Source: CAYGDP01 sp964348665 | Lineage (GTDB): Bacteria; Verrucomicrobiota; Verrucomicrobiia; Palsa-1439; CAYGDP01 | DNA: 19,490 nucleotides | Assembly (NCBI GenBank): GCA_964348665.1 | Contig: CAYGDP010000040.1 | Span: 1-19,490, forward strand | Direction: 5' to 3' | In this document: one piece after another, positions 1 through 7,620 of the stretch | Position numbering within the stretch: position 1 is the stretch's first letter | How the letters are laid out: every line of letters begins with the position of its first letter | Made by a program: the position numbers and the translations under genes | The notes under the pieces: generated by a model | The model's database searches: none | What the model was told of the DNA's origin: nothing | Seen by the model: the letters and a program-made list of their open reading frames with translations, nothing else

Positions 1-1053
1 ATTTTGGATTCCGCGAAGCCGAAGGAAGCAAAACATCTCATCGGGCGCGGTGCGAAAGTGGACGCGCACGCCGCGGCGCATCTCGATATGCTGGACACAT
101 TGAGCGAATTGATCGCCGCCAATTCGAGCGTGGTGAACGCGCGCGGTGGCGATGGCAAGACCCCGCTCCATTGCGCCGCGACGGTACGGGTCGCAAAGTA
201 TCTTCTCGACCACGGCGCCGATATTGACGCGTGCGACGTGGATCACGAATCCACGCCGGCTCAATATATGATTGAGAACCGGCATGATGTTGCGCGATTC
301 CTCGTCTCGCGTGGCTGTCAGACGGACATCTTGATGGCGGCGGCATTGGGCGATGGAAAACTCGTTCGCAAACATCTCGACGGGAATCCCGACTGCATCC
401 GCACGCGCGTCAACGAGACCTGTTTTCCCATGCGAAATCAAAAAGCGGGTGGGACGATTTATTTTTGGACAATCGGCTGGTTTTTTTCGCCTCATCAAAT
501 CGCAAAGCTCTTCGGCCACAAGAAAATCCTCAAGTTGCTGATGGACCGCAGTCCGCCCGATGTAAAATTGCTCGCGGCATGTTGGCTGGGGAATCAAGTG
601 GCAGTGAAATCGCTGGTGAAAAAGAATTCTCGATTGGTGACCGAGCTTTCGCCTGCGGAGATCGTGCTGGCGGCGCGCAACAACGAAGCCAACGCAGTAC
701 GATTGATGCTGGAGATCGGGATGCCCGTCGAGACACGAGGAGAGCGGTCGCCCCGACTGAATTTTTCGTCCTGTCACGGCGCCACGGCATTGCACTGGGC
801 GGCGTGGCATGGGAATCGCGCCATGTTGAAAAACATTTTACGTTACGATCCACCGCTTGACTGGAGGGACGCGGATTTTCACAGCACGCCGATTGGCTGG
901 GCTATCCATTCATCGGAACACGGCTGGCATCCCAGCCGGGGCGACTATGCGGGCTGTGTCGCGTCGCTCCTCGCCGCCGGCGCGAACCCGCCGAAACAAC
1001 TCGGCGGAAGCTCCCCCGTCCAAAAAGTCCTTCGGCGGCGCGGGATTCAATAA
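1..1053 (+). CDS. Ankyrin-repeat protein, 5' end outside window
   Basis: The reading frame is open from the first base, so the true start probably lies upstream; the TTG at 4 is only the first start-like codon in view. The visible 350 residues hold ankyrin repeats with recognisable cores: GKTPLHCAA near residue 50, STPAQYMIENRHDVARFLVSRG near 84-105, and GATALHWAAWHGN near 258-270. The repeats are degenerate in the middle, where an aromatic insert (IYFWTIGWFF) interrupts the pattern. Ankyrin repeats are protein-interaction scaffolds, and no catalytic domain is visible, so the partner is unknown. A second ankyrin protein lies 1.5 kb downstream, but the two belong to different transcription units. 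Coding assignment is secure; function is not. Confidence 0.8.
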   Translation: MLDSAKPKEAKHLIGRGAKVDAHAAAHLDMLDTLSELIAANSSVVNARGGDGKTPLHCAATVRVAKYLLDHGADIDACDVDHESTPAQYMIENRHDVARFLVSRGCQTDILMAAALGDGKLVRKHLDGNPDCIRTRVNETCFPMRNQKAGGTIYFWTIGWFFSPHQIAKLFGHKKILKLLMDRSPPDVKLLAACWLGNQVAVKSLVKKNSRLVTELSPAEIVLAARNNEANAVRLMLEIGMPVETRGERSPRLNFSSCHGATALHWAAWHGNRAMLKNILRYDPPLDWRDADFHSTPIGWAIHSSEHGWHPSRGDYAGCVASLLAAGANPPKQLGGSSPVQKVLRRRGIQ

Positions 1054-1130
1054 AAATCTCGCCAACCGATTGCGCGAAATGTTTTGCCACGGTTGTGCTG
1101 GGAGTTTTAGTGGGGGGGGCACTACTTATC

Positions 1131-1176
1131 GCCTGGCAACGAAAGCATTACACGTGTAACTGTTTCGTTGCCCGGC
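1131..1176. promoter_or_regulatory. Interrupted palindrome 1 (operator-like dyad)
   Basis: The outer arms are 1131-1144 and 1163-1176, 14 bp with one mismatch; the inner 10 bp, GGCAACGAAA against TTTCGTTGCC, match perfectly. At the centre of symmetry is the perfect 12-bp palindrome TTACACGTGTAA (1148-1159). No T-run follows, so it does not look like an intrinsic terminator. It shares the half-site TTACA/TGTAA with the second dyad. An operator for a dimeric regulator is an inference. Confidence 0.5.
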
Positions 1177-1263
1177 GTGATTGAGGATGTCGGCGCAACC
1201 TTGATCATTACCGACAGACAAGGAACATGATTGAGAGGGTGAAGTCATAACCGCAATCCGAAT

Positions 1264-1303
1264 TGTGACAAACGGTGTTACAATTGTAACATAACTTGTC
1301 ACA
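1264..1303. promoter_or_regulatory. Interrupted palindrome 2 (operator-like dyad)
   Basis: A central perfect 16-bp palindrome, TGTTACAATTGTAACA (1276-1291), is flanked at identical 4-nt spacing by TGTGACAA (1264-1271) and TTGTCACA (1296-1303), which are reverse complements. Both layers share one centre at 1283.5. The core TTACANNTGTAA is shared with dyad 1, centred 130 bp upstream. Two nested dyads with one axis suggest a binding site for a dimer of dimers, or a structured RNA; neither is proven. Confidence 0.55.
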
Positions 1304-1495
1304 TTCTTGAGTTTTCGAAATGTTTCTCCGAGATTATCCACTCTCAACTCCGGGTTTCCCCTTTCAAAGTGCATCGTGTTTTTCGTTGCCCGCCATTGCG
1401 CGATGTCAATGAAATCGGTAAATCTTCTCATTCCTCTAACATCAACACTCCAGTCGTTAATGATTGAGAGGCGGAAAATCGGCGCGGGTTTGACG

Positions 1496-1524
1496 TTGAC
1501 AGATGGGCGGGGGAGGGCGAAAAT
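1496..1524 (+). promoter_or_regulatory. Possible sigma70-type promoter for the DUF4380 operon
   Basis: A perfect TTGACA at 1496-1501 is followed after 17 nt by GAAAAT (1519-1524), a 4/6 match to the -10 consensus. The start codon is about 30 nt further downstream. Spacing and position are right, but the -10 is weak, so this is a candidate only. Confidence 0.3.
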
Positions 1525-1553
1525 CATTTACGCAAGAGGGGATCGATAAAAAT

Positions 1554-2537
1554 ATGAAAACTTATTTGTGGATTGCCGTTGGTTGTGTTGTTGCAAGCGC
1601 GTCGCTCGCGCAGGAGGTCAAGATGGAATCTGTCGAATATAAAGGTTGGAAGCAGAATACGAAGCTGTCCAATGGATCGGTGGAACTGATCATCACCCAG
1701 GAGGTCGGCCCCCGAGTGATTACCTATGCTCCGAAAGGGGGCGAGAACATTTTTAAGAACTACGGTGAGCAACTGGGCAAGGGAGGCGAGAAAGATTGGC
1801 AGATTCGTGGCGGTCACCGGCTTTGGATCGCGCCGGAAAGCAAGGACTTGACGTATTATCCTGACAATGCGCCGGTGGCGGCCACGCCGCTGGGGAAGAA
1901 CGGCGTCCGACTGACTCCACCTGCGGAAACGGGCATTGGATTTCAAAAGGAGATGGAAGTCACGCTCGATCCGGAGGGGTCGCATGTGCGAGTGGTGCAT
2001 CGGGTCAAAAATATCGGGACGAAGCCGCAGACGATTGCGCCGTGGTCGCTCTCGGTGATGGATGCGGGAGGGTTTGCAGTCATCCCGCAGCCGCCGCCGA
2101 AAGGGCACGGGCCGGCGGCTTGGCTGCCGAATCGCGCGATGTCGCTCTGGACGTACACGGATTTGAGCGATGGGCGGTATTATCTGGGAAAAAAGTTTTT
2201 TACGCTGGCGCAGGACAAAACAAAAGGCGCGACCAAGCTTGGGTTGGCGCATCGAGAGAAGTGGGTTGGGTACGTTCGGAATGGGGTACTCTTTGTGAAG
2301 ACGTTTCGTTTTCAAGAGGGCAAGACATATCCCGATGGCGGAGTCAACTTCGAGACGTTTACCAACGAAGACATGTTGGAGCTGGAATCGCTTGGCCCGA
2401 TGGAAGTGTTGGCGGCCGGCGGGAGTGTCGAGCATGTCGAGGACTGGTATCTTTTCACCGGATTGCCAGCGCTGAAACCTTCGGATGAGGCTGGCCTCGA
2501 ATCCGCGGTGGCGTCCAAGATGGGGGCGATTCGCTAA
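1554..2537 (+). CDS. Secreted DUF4380-family protein
   Basis: This 327-residue protein begins with a signal peptide (MKTYLWIAVGCVVASASLAQ, likely cleaved after SLA). The body reads as a DUF4380-type fold related to the aldose-epimerase/beta-sandwich superfamily: LSNGSVELIITQEVGPRVITY near 36-56, IRGGHRLWIAPES near 84-96, VTLDPEGSHVRVVHRVKNIG near 136-155, and IAPWSLSVMDAGG near 161-173. Such proteins probably bind carbohydrate, but no reaction is established for the family. The start at 1554 is preferred over the upstream in-frame start at 1503 because the signal peptide begins there. A purine-rich stretch (AGAGGG, 1535-1540) lies upstream. It heads a four-gene operon; the ankyrin gene follows after 45 bp. 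Confidence 0.8.
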   Translation: MKTYLWIAVGCVVASASLAQEVKMESVEYKGWKQNTKLSNGSVELIITQEVGPRVITYAPKGGENIFKNYGEQLGKGGEKDWQIRGGHRLWIAPESKDLTYYPDNAPVAATPLGKNGVRLTPPAETGIGFQKEMEVTLDPEGSHVRVVHRVKNIGTKPQTIAPWSLSVMDAGGFAVIPQPPPKGHGPAAWLPNRAMSLWTYTDLSDGRYYLGKKFFTLAQDKTKGATKLGLAHREKWVGYVRNGVLFVKTFRFQEGKTYPDGGVNFETFTNEDMLELESLGPMEVLAAGGSVEHVEDWYLFTGLPALKPSDEAGLESAVASKMGAIR

Positions 2538-2582
2538 AACAAACCGAATGGCAGGGCGGTCAAATCGGAGAATGGAGGCGGG

Positions 2583-3806
2583 ATGAAAACAACTATGAGG
2601 CGCGCAGTGCTTACCTTGGCGGCAAACTTTTTCCTCGTCGCGTTCGTCGGCGGCGCGGAGATTCACACCGCGGTGGAAAAAGGAGACACCGACAAGGTGA
2701 GGTCGTTGTTACAGGCTAATCCGGAACTGGTCAATGCGCAGGAAAAAAACCTGGGAGGAGCGCCCCTGCACCTGGCGGCATATCACGCGCGTCGTCCGAT
2801 CGTCGAGTTGTTGCTGTCGGCGCGCGCGGATGTGAACGCGAAGGATCGCTATGGGGCGACGCCGTTACACATGGCGGCGGGTGCGGGCGAGACGGCCATC
2901 GCAAAGCTTCTGCTGGATGCCGGCGCGGAAGCGGATGCGCGCGACAAAGATGGCGTGACTCCGTTATTTCGCGCCACGTATAAAGGCCACAAACCCTTGG
3001 TGGAATTGCTCCTCGCCGCCAAAGCCAGCGCCAATCGCAAAGACGACAAGTTCGGGGTCACACCCCTGCATCTGGCGGTCGAAGGCGGACATCTCGCGGT
3101 GGTCGAATCGCTTCTGGCTTCCGGCGCCAATGTGAACGCAGAGGACAAGGAAGGGCGCACACCGATTTTTTCCGCTGCGGCCGAAGGCCGCCGGGAGATG
3201 GTCGAATTACTGATCAAACGCGGGTCAGACTTTGGCGCGGCGGACAATCATGATGAAACCCCTCTCTCGCAGGCGCAGAAGCGGAAGCAGTTTGATATCA
3301 TCAATCTTCTCCGGTCGTATGGAGCGGACCTGAATGTTTTCGGGGCGGCGCGGGAAGGCCGGACGGAGCGGCTCAGGTTTATCATCAAGAAAAACCCGAC
3401 GCAGGCGAACGCAAAAAACAGCGAAGGCATGACCCCGCTCATGTTGGCGATCACCGCGAATCGCAACGAGACAGCCAAACTGCTTCTGGAGACCAAGGCG
3501 GATGTGAGCCCTGGCGATAATCGGGGAAAAACCGCTCTCCACCACGCGACCTTGAGCGGCAACCAAGCGGCGGTCGAATGGCTCATTGCTGCGAAGGCGG
3601 ATGTGAACGCGCGCGACAAGGAGGGGATGACCCCGCTTCATTTTGCCTCCTATTACGGAAATCGCAGCGCAGTGGAAACCCTGCTTGCCAATCAGGCGGA
3701 AATCAACGCCGCCGACAACAACGGCGTCACCCCGGCCGGTTGGGCTAGGGCAAAAGAGCATCGCGACCTGGCGGAATTTCTCCGCAAACGCGGCGGGAAA
3801 GAATGA
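2583..3806 (+). CDS. Secreted 12-repeat ankyrin protein
   Basis: This 407-residue protein has an N-terminal signal peptide (MKTTMRRAVLTLAANFFLVAFVGGA) and is then almost entirely ankyrin repeats. About 12 units of ~33 residues can be counted, with cores GAPLHLAA, GATPLHMAA, GVTPLFRAT, GVTPLHLAV, GRTPIFSAA, DETPLSQAQ, a divergent one at NVFGAAREG, then GMTPLMLAI, GKTALHHAT, GMTPLHFAS and GVTPAGWAR. The repeats fill the protein, which suggests a periplasmic or extracellular interaction scaffold without its own catalysis. GGAGG at 2574-2578 lies just upstream of the ATG. Its last codon overlaps the next start by 4 bp (ATGA), implying translational coupling. Partners are unknown. Confidence 0.88.
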   Translation: MKTTMRRAVLTLAANFFLVAFVGGAEIHTAVEKGDTDKVRSLLQANPELVNAQEKNLGGAPLHLAAYHARRPIVELLLSARADVNAKDRYGATPLHMAAGAGETAIAKLLLDAGAEADARDKDGVTPLFRATYKGHKPLVELLLAAKASANRKDDKFGVTPLHLAVEGGHLAVVESLLASGANVNAEDKEGRTPIFSAAAEGRREMVELLIKRGSDFGAADNHDETPLSQAQKRKQFDIINLLRSYGADLNVFGAAREGRTERLRFIIKKNPTQANAKNSEGMTPLMLAITANRNETAKLLLETKADVSPGDNRGKTALHHATLSGNQAAVEWLIAAKADVNARDKEGMTPLHFASYYGNRSAVETLLANQAEINAADNNGVTPAGWARAKEHRDLAEFLRKRGGKE

Positions 3807-4432
3807 CAGCGCACCTTCGAATGGGTTTTTTCTGGCTGGCCATGACGCTCGGGTCGCTCGTGGGATTGTGCGCCGACCCGATCACTGACAAAATCAAGAC
3901 TTCCCATCACTGTGTCGCCTACACCGAGCGCGTGGGGGATTTTTCACAAACGATGACCATCGAATCCTGGCGATCCTCCGACCGATTTCGACTCGAGCGT
4001 ACCGCCGACGGAGAAAAAACAGTCACGATTGGAATGAGCAATGAAATTTATCGCTATATCGAGGGAGAAAAACGAGGGAAGAAACTGACCCCGAAAGCCT
4101 ATCGCGCCCTCGCGCACACGTCGCTGCGCATGGAAGACCCGTTGCGGCTGATGCTGTGGGTGCGGGACCAAGGAAAAAAGATTGGCACAGCGACCGTCGA
4201 GAATACCGAGTGCGATCAATATCAGTTGGACGAACAGGCCGGCATGGTTACCTATGTCTGGCTTTCTCACGCGGCATTTTTGCCGGTCAAAATCACCACT
4301 CAATCCGCCGACGGTCGCACCGCCCTGACGTTCCTTTACAAAACGATCGAGATCAACCCCAAAATCGAAGACCGCCTGTTGACCCCGCCATCGGACGTGG
4401 TTTTTGAGGAAACATCTGATTCTGCTCCTTGA
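3803..4432 (+). CDS. Small secreted protein, LolA-like
   Basis: This 209-residue protein starts in an ATGA overlap with the ankyrin gene. A signal peptide is visible (hydrophobic FFWLAMTLGSLVGLC, likely cleaved before DPITD); an internal ATG seven codons in would give an equally good signal peptide. The mature part has the composition and pattern of lipoprotein-carrier-like (LolA/LolB-fold) proteins: IESWRSSDRFRLERT near 53-67, a strand-rich middle, and YVWLSHAAFLPVKITTQSADG near 150-170, resembling the 'Y.WID...LP.K....G' region of outer-membrane lipoprotein-sorting relatives. I cannot name a specific family, and the fold call is inference. The stop overlaps the TTG start of mazG. Confidence 0.7.
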   Translation: MTAHLRMGFFWLAMTLGSLVGLCADPITDKIKTSHHCVAYTERVGDFSQTMTIESWRSSDRFRLERTADGEKTVTIGMSNEIYRYIEGEKRGKKLTPKAYRALAHTSLRMEDPLRLMLWVRDQGKKIGTATVENTECDQYQLDEQAGMVTYVWLSHAAFLPVKITTQSADGRTALTFLYKTIEINPKIEDRLLTPPSDVVFEETSDSAP

Positions 4433-5220
4433 CTCCCGTGTCCCGCCCTCCCCAATCTATCGTTCGCCTCTTGGGCATCATGGTACGACTGCGCAGTCCG
4501 CGTGGTTGTCCGTGGGACCGTAAACAAACTCATCGCAGCATCAAGCTCGATCTCATTGAGGAATGCTATGAGGTAGTGGACGCCATCGAATCCGGCGACC
4601 ATACCGCGCTCCGCGAAGAACTTGGCGACCTGCTTCTCCAGATCGTATTTCACGCCCAACTCGCCAGCGAACAATCGAGGTTCGACTTTGACGACGTCGC
4701 TGCCGCCATCGCCGACAAGCTCGTCCGTCGCCATCCGCATGTATTTGGCGCCAAAAAAATTCGCACCGCCGAGCAGGTGCTAGTCCAATGGGAAACCTTG
4801 AAGCGAGGCGAACACGGCGACCGGCGGAGTGCGACCGACGGAATTCCCAAACATCTACCGGCCTTGATGAAAGCCCACTCGGTTCAGAAAAAGGCTGCCC
4901 GCGTCGGGTTCGATTGGCCTACCCAGCGGGGCGTCATTCGCAAAATCGAGGAGGAATTGAAGGAAGTGAAACAGGCGCTTCGGCGCGGACACCGCCGGGA
5001 AATCGCCGAGGAATTGGGCGACCTGCTATTTGCCGTCGTCAATCTGACCCGCTGGCAGAAGCATTCGGCGGAAGACTTGATGAACCGAGCGGTGCAAAAA
5101 TTTATCCGCCGATTTCGCTCCATCGAGCGCGAAGTTGTCTGGCGCGGTCGCCGTCTCGAAGACTGTTCGCTGGCGGAATTGGACGCCCTCTGGGAAGCGC
5201 AGAAGAAGCGGAACCGATAG
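4429..5220 (+). CDS. mazG: MazG nucleoside triphosphate pyrophosphohydrolase
   Basis: MazG hydrolyses (d)NTPs to NMP and pyrophosphate, a house-cleaning and stress-related activity in the cytoplasm. At 263 aa it matches the usual two-domain MazG length. Both domains are visible. The N-terminal one has LRSPRGCPWDRKQTH (21-35) then EECYE (44-48) and EELGD (63-67). The C-terminal one has EEELKEV (174-180) and EELGD (194-198), giving two sets of the acidic Mg-binding EExxE/ExxD residues. The start is taken as TTG at 4429, which overlaps the previous stop (TTGA); a GTG at 4438 is an alternative three codons in. It is the last gene of the operon and converges on the GT39 gene with 32 bp between the stops and no clear terminator. 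Confidence 0.92.
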   Translation: MTPVSRPPQSIVRLLGIMVRLRSPRGCPWDRKQTHRSIKLDLIEECYEVVDAIESGDHTALREELGDLLLQIVFHAQLASEQSRFDFDDVAAAIADKLVRRHPHVFGAKKIRTAEQVLVQWETLKRGEHGDRRSATDGIPKHLPALMKAHSVQKKAARVGFDWPTQRGVIRKIEEELKEVKQALRRGHRREIAEELGDLLFAVVNLTRWQKHSAEDLMNRAVQKFIRRFRSIEREVVWRGRRLEDCSLAELDALWEAQKKRNR

Positions 5221-5252
5221 TAGAAATCAGATGATAGTTCTGCGATGCCGAC

Positions 5253-6770
5253 TCAAGACGAGGAAGCATCCGTTTCAATTTTTTTTCTGGAGGTTTGGAA
5301 CGCCACCAATCCAGCGCCGGCAATCATTGCTAGGTAGGGAACGATTGGCACGCGAAACCGGCTGTTTGCTTCCGGTCCACCCGCCAGTCCCGCGAAATAG
5401 ATAATCCCTGTCGTCAAAACGAGGAGGGGCGTCCATTGACGTGACTTCCACAGCCATCGTACGCCAAGAACCGCAGGAAAATACAAAATCGCCAGCCAGC
5501 CCCAGCCAATTACGCGAACGACGTCACGCGCCAATAAATGCCCTTTCAGCGCCCTTCGATTCTGTTTTGCAGCTTCGTTTCCACCCTCACTCCCTCTCCG
5601 TTCCATCGCGTTCAAACTGTCTGAATCCAGCCCAATGCCGAACAAAGTCAGCGTCGCCAGCTCCCCTGGCCCCAGAAATAATCGCGCCATTCCTTGCGCC
5701 TGGACTCGAAGCAGCAGAAACGGATGGGCGCGGATGATTCTCCATGCCTCGGCTTCATACGCGTCGATGTCCACCCCGATCTGCGGCGATACATGTTCGA
5801 TGGAGCGCCCCGGACTGACATTGGCGACGTGGATTTTCCGGCGCAGTTCGCCCATGACTTCCTCCAGAGGACGTTTTTCCGCAAACGACAAAATTTGCGC
5901 CCCGCGGTAGATCAGCAAGTTTTCCGTCGAGATGGTCGAAAAACAAATGAGCCCTTTCTTCTCTTGGCTGACCCGTTTGGTTACCAGATAATTGCGAACC
6001 ATCCATCCCCCGCACAACCCCAGCCACACTATCAGCATCAGAACGCTTCCCAGCAGCACGGGTTTGGCGCGCCGGCAAATCCAGCCCAGCAATCCCATTG
6101 CGGCAAATACCAAAAACAAAGCGATCGGTTTGGTAAGCGCCGCCAGAGAAAATGCCCCCCCGGCGCCGACCATCCACACCCAGGATTTCCAATGGTAAGG
6201 CGCATCCCGCATCCGCTCCGAACCGACGGCGAATATGCAAAACCCCAGCATCGTAAACATTGTCAACAACATCTCCGCCCGCGGATAAGCGCACCAAATA
6301 ATCGACATGATATCGAAGGACGCGAACAATCCTGCCGTGATCCCGGCTCGATGCCCCCACCATCGGCACGCCAGCCAATACGCCATGGCCGCTGTCATCG
6401 CGCCCAACACGGCGTTGGCGTAAAAAATCGGGGGTCGCTTGTCGCCGAAGATCGTTTTGATGGCAACTAGGAGCCAAGGATACGCGGGAGTTCGGGAGAG
6501 ATTCGGAGCAAAGCCCAATATGCCGGACATATCGGACGAATAACCGCGCCCGGCGATCAGGTTGCGGGCAATCTGCTCATAGCCGTCAATATTTTCGGGA
6601 AGCGCCTGCGCCGTCGTCGGATGCCATCGGTTCCATAACAGCATCCCCCCCACGAATCCAAGTCGCAAGATAAACGCAATGAGAAATACCAACGCGGCAT
6701 TTCGCAACCAATGATCGCGATGATTCCAGTGCTGGCCGGATGACTTTACCAAAAGTGGTTCAGTCGGCAC
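5253..6770 (-). CDS. GT39/ArnT-like membrane glycosyltransferase
   Basis: This is a polytopic membrane protein with about 10 or more hydrophobic segments, the first being AALVFLIAFILRLGFVGGMLL. The first large loop carries the hallmark NIDGYEQIARNLIAGRGY followed by TPAYPWLL. That is the family's Asp-containing loop and 'PxYP' signature of dolichyl/polyprenyl-phosphate-dependent mannosyl- and aminoarabinosyl-type transferases (PMT_2/GT39). These enzymes move a sugar from a polyprenyl phosphate carrier to a lipid or protein on the outer face of the inner membrane. The open frame extends upstream to 6983, but that part overlaps the upstream hydrolase gene and is not family-like. I therefore propose GTG at 6770; TTG at 6752 is also possible. 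Neither has a strong ribosome site. It is last in the minus-strand run, and its acceptor is unknown. Confidence 0.8.
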   Translation of the reverse strand: MPTEPLLVKSSGQHWNHRDHWLRNAALVFLIAFILRLGFVGGMLLWNRWHPTTAQALPENIDGYEQIARNLIAGRGYSSDMSGILGFAPNLSRTPAYPWLLVAIKTIFGDKRPPIFYANAVLGAMTAAMAYWLACRWWGHRAGITAGLFASFDIMSIIWCAYPRAEMLLTMFTMLGFCIFAVGSERMRDAPYHWKSWVWMVGAGGAFSLAALTKPIALFLVFAAMGLLGWICRRAKPVLLGSVLMLIVWLGLCGGWMVRNYLVTKRVSQEKKGLICFSTISTENLLIYRGAQILSFAEKRPLEEVMGELRRKIHVANVSPGRSIEHVSPQIGVDIDAYEAEAWRIIRAHPFLLLRVQAQGMARLFLGPGELATLTLFGIGLDSDSLNAMERRGSEGGNEAAKQNRRALKGHLLARDVVRVIGWGWLAILYFPAVLGVRWLWKSRQWTPLLVLTTGIIYFAGLAGGPEANSRFRVPIVPYLAMIAGAGLVAFQTSRKKIETDASSS

Positions 6771-6819
6771 GGCGCGACTTTGCCTGTCTGGCTGGGAATT
6801 ACAACCAAAAAGGAGTGGA

Positions 6820-7620
6820 TCAGCCGTGGAAGTGGGCGGCGAGAAAATTGCGCAATCCGTCCTCGTAAACGGCCCCGCTGTCGTAAAAACTTCCATTGTG
6901 ATTGCCGTGCAGTTCCACAAATGCCTTGGGTTGCTTGGCGGCCGCAAACAGCTGCCGCCCCTGATCCACGGGAATGATTTCATCCTCCGAACTGTGCAGC
7001 ACGAGCGTCGGGAGAGTCAGCGACTCCACCAATCGCACGGTCTCGAATTTCATGCGCCGGAACCGCCAGAGCAGCGGATAATGATGGCGGGCGACTTCCT
7101 CGTATTTCGCGAATGTCCCTTCCAGAATAATCGCCCCCAGCTTGTTGCGCGCCGCCAAATGTACGCTGACGGCGCCACCGAGCGATTCGCCATAGGCAAT
7201 GAGGCGGTCGCCCGATATTTTTTTTTGATTCGCCAACCAGTCATAGGCCGTTTGCCCGTCGAGATAGAGTCCCGGCTCGGTTGGCGAACCGCCGCTCTGG
7301 CCGTACCCGCGATAATCGTAGAGCAAAACCGATAAACGAAGTTCGTGAAAGACGCGGAGCTTGGGGAGTCTTGTGCTGATGTTGCCGCTGTTGCCGTGGC
7401 TGAAAAGCACGGTGGCCAGAGGTTGGGGATGGGGGATGAACCAGGCATGCACGTTGACTCCGTCGGTGGCTTGCAACGTGATTTCTTCAAACGCCAGGCC
7501 AATTTGTTGGGGCTTGGTTTGCAATTTGCGGACCGGATGAAACAGAAGCCGTTTCTCGACATATCCCGAAACGAAATACGTGACCGCGACAGCCAGGATA
7601 GCGACGAGGGCCCAAATCAT
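6820..7620 (-). CDS. Membrane-anchored alpha/beta hydrolase A (Bem46/ABHD13-like)
   Basis: This 266-residue protein has one N-terminal hydrophobic helix (MIWALVAILAVAVTYFVSGY) and then an alpha/beta-hydrolase domain. The oxyanion motif SHGNSGN lies near 74-80, YDYRGYGQSGGSPTE near 101-115, the nucleophile Ser146 in GESLGG, the acid Asp213 in SSEDEIIP and the His241 in HGNHNG. This is a complete Ser-Asp-His triad of the Bem46/ABHD13-like serine hydrolases, a group with mostly unknown substrates. Its ATG overlaps the stop of the upstream synthase gene by 4 bp. A paralogue lies in the same run (10778-9936). Given the neighbouring acyl-ACP enzymes it may act as a thioesterase or lipase, but that is inference. 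Confidence 0.85.
   Translation of the reverse strand: MIWALVAILAVAVTYFVSGYVEKRLLFHPVRKLQTKPQQIGLAFEEITLQATDGVNVHAWFIPHPQPLATVLFSHGNSGNISTRLPKLRVFHELRLSVLLYDYRGYGQSGGSPTEPGLYLDGQTAYDWLANQKKISGDRLIAYGESLGGAVSVHLAARNKLGAIILEGTFAKYEEVARHHYPLLWRFRRMKFETVRLVESLTLPTLVLHSSEDEIIPVDQGRQLFAAAKQPKAFVELHGNHNGSFYDSGAVYEDGLRNFLAAHFHG

Larger units (their letters stand above)
1054..1553. other. Intergenic gap of 500 bp with two large dyads
   Basis: I see no convincing gene here. The gap holds two long interrupted palindromes (listed separately), a run of eight G near 1112-1119, and a possible promoter just before the DUF4380 gene. A 133-codon open frame on the minus strand (1527-1126) runs across both palindromes, but I recognise no domain in it and do not call it. 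Confidence 0.6.

Noticed and set aside
1131..1176. Intrinsic terminator of the first ankyrin gene
   Set aside because: Strong dyad but no T-run follows on either strand, and the central palindrome matches the second dyad, which favours a binding site.
1126..1527. 133-codon open frame on the minus strand in the 1054-1553 gap
   Set aside because: No recognisable domain, it spans both palindromes, and part of its sequence (VTSYVTIVTPFVT) is a by-product of the dyad bases. Kept as non-coding, though a fast-evolving gene cannot be excluded.
1..3806. Ankyrin proteins as secreted toxins or host-directed effectors
   Set aside because: Only scaffold repeats are visible, with no toxin or catalytic domain and no secretion system or immunity gene nearby.
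6771..6983. N-terminal extension of the GT39 frame
   Set aside because: It overlaps the 3' end of hydrolase A in another frame, has no membrane or family-like sequence, and the membrane domain begins well after it.
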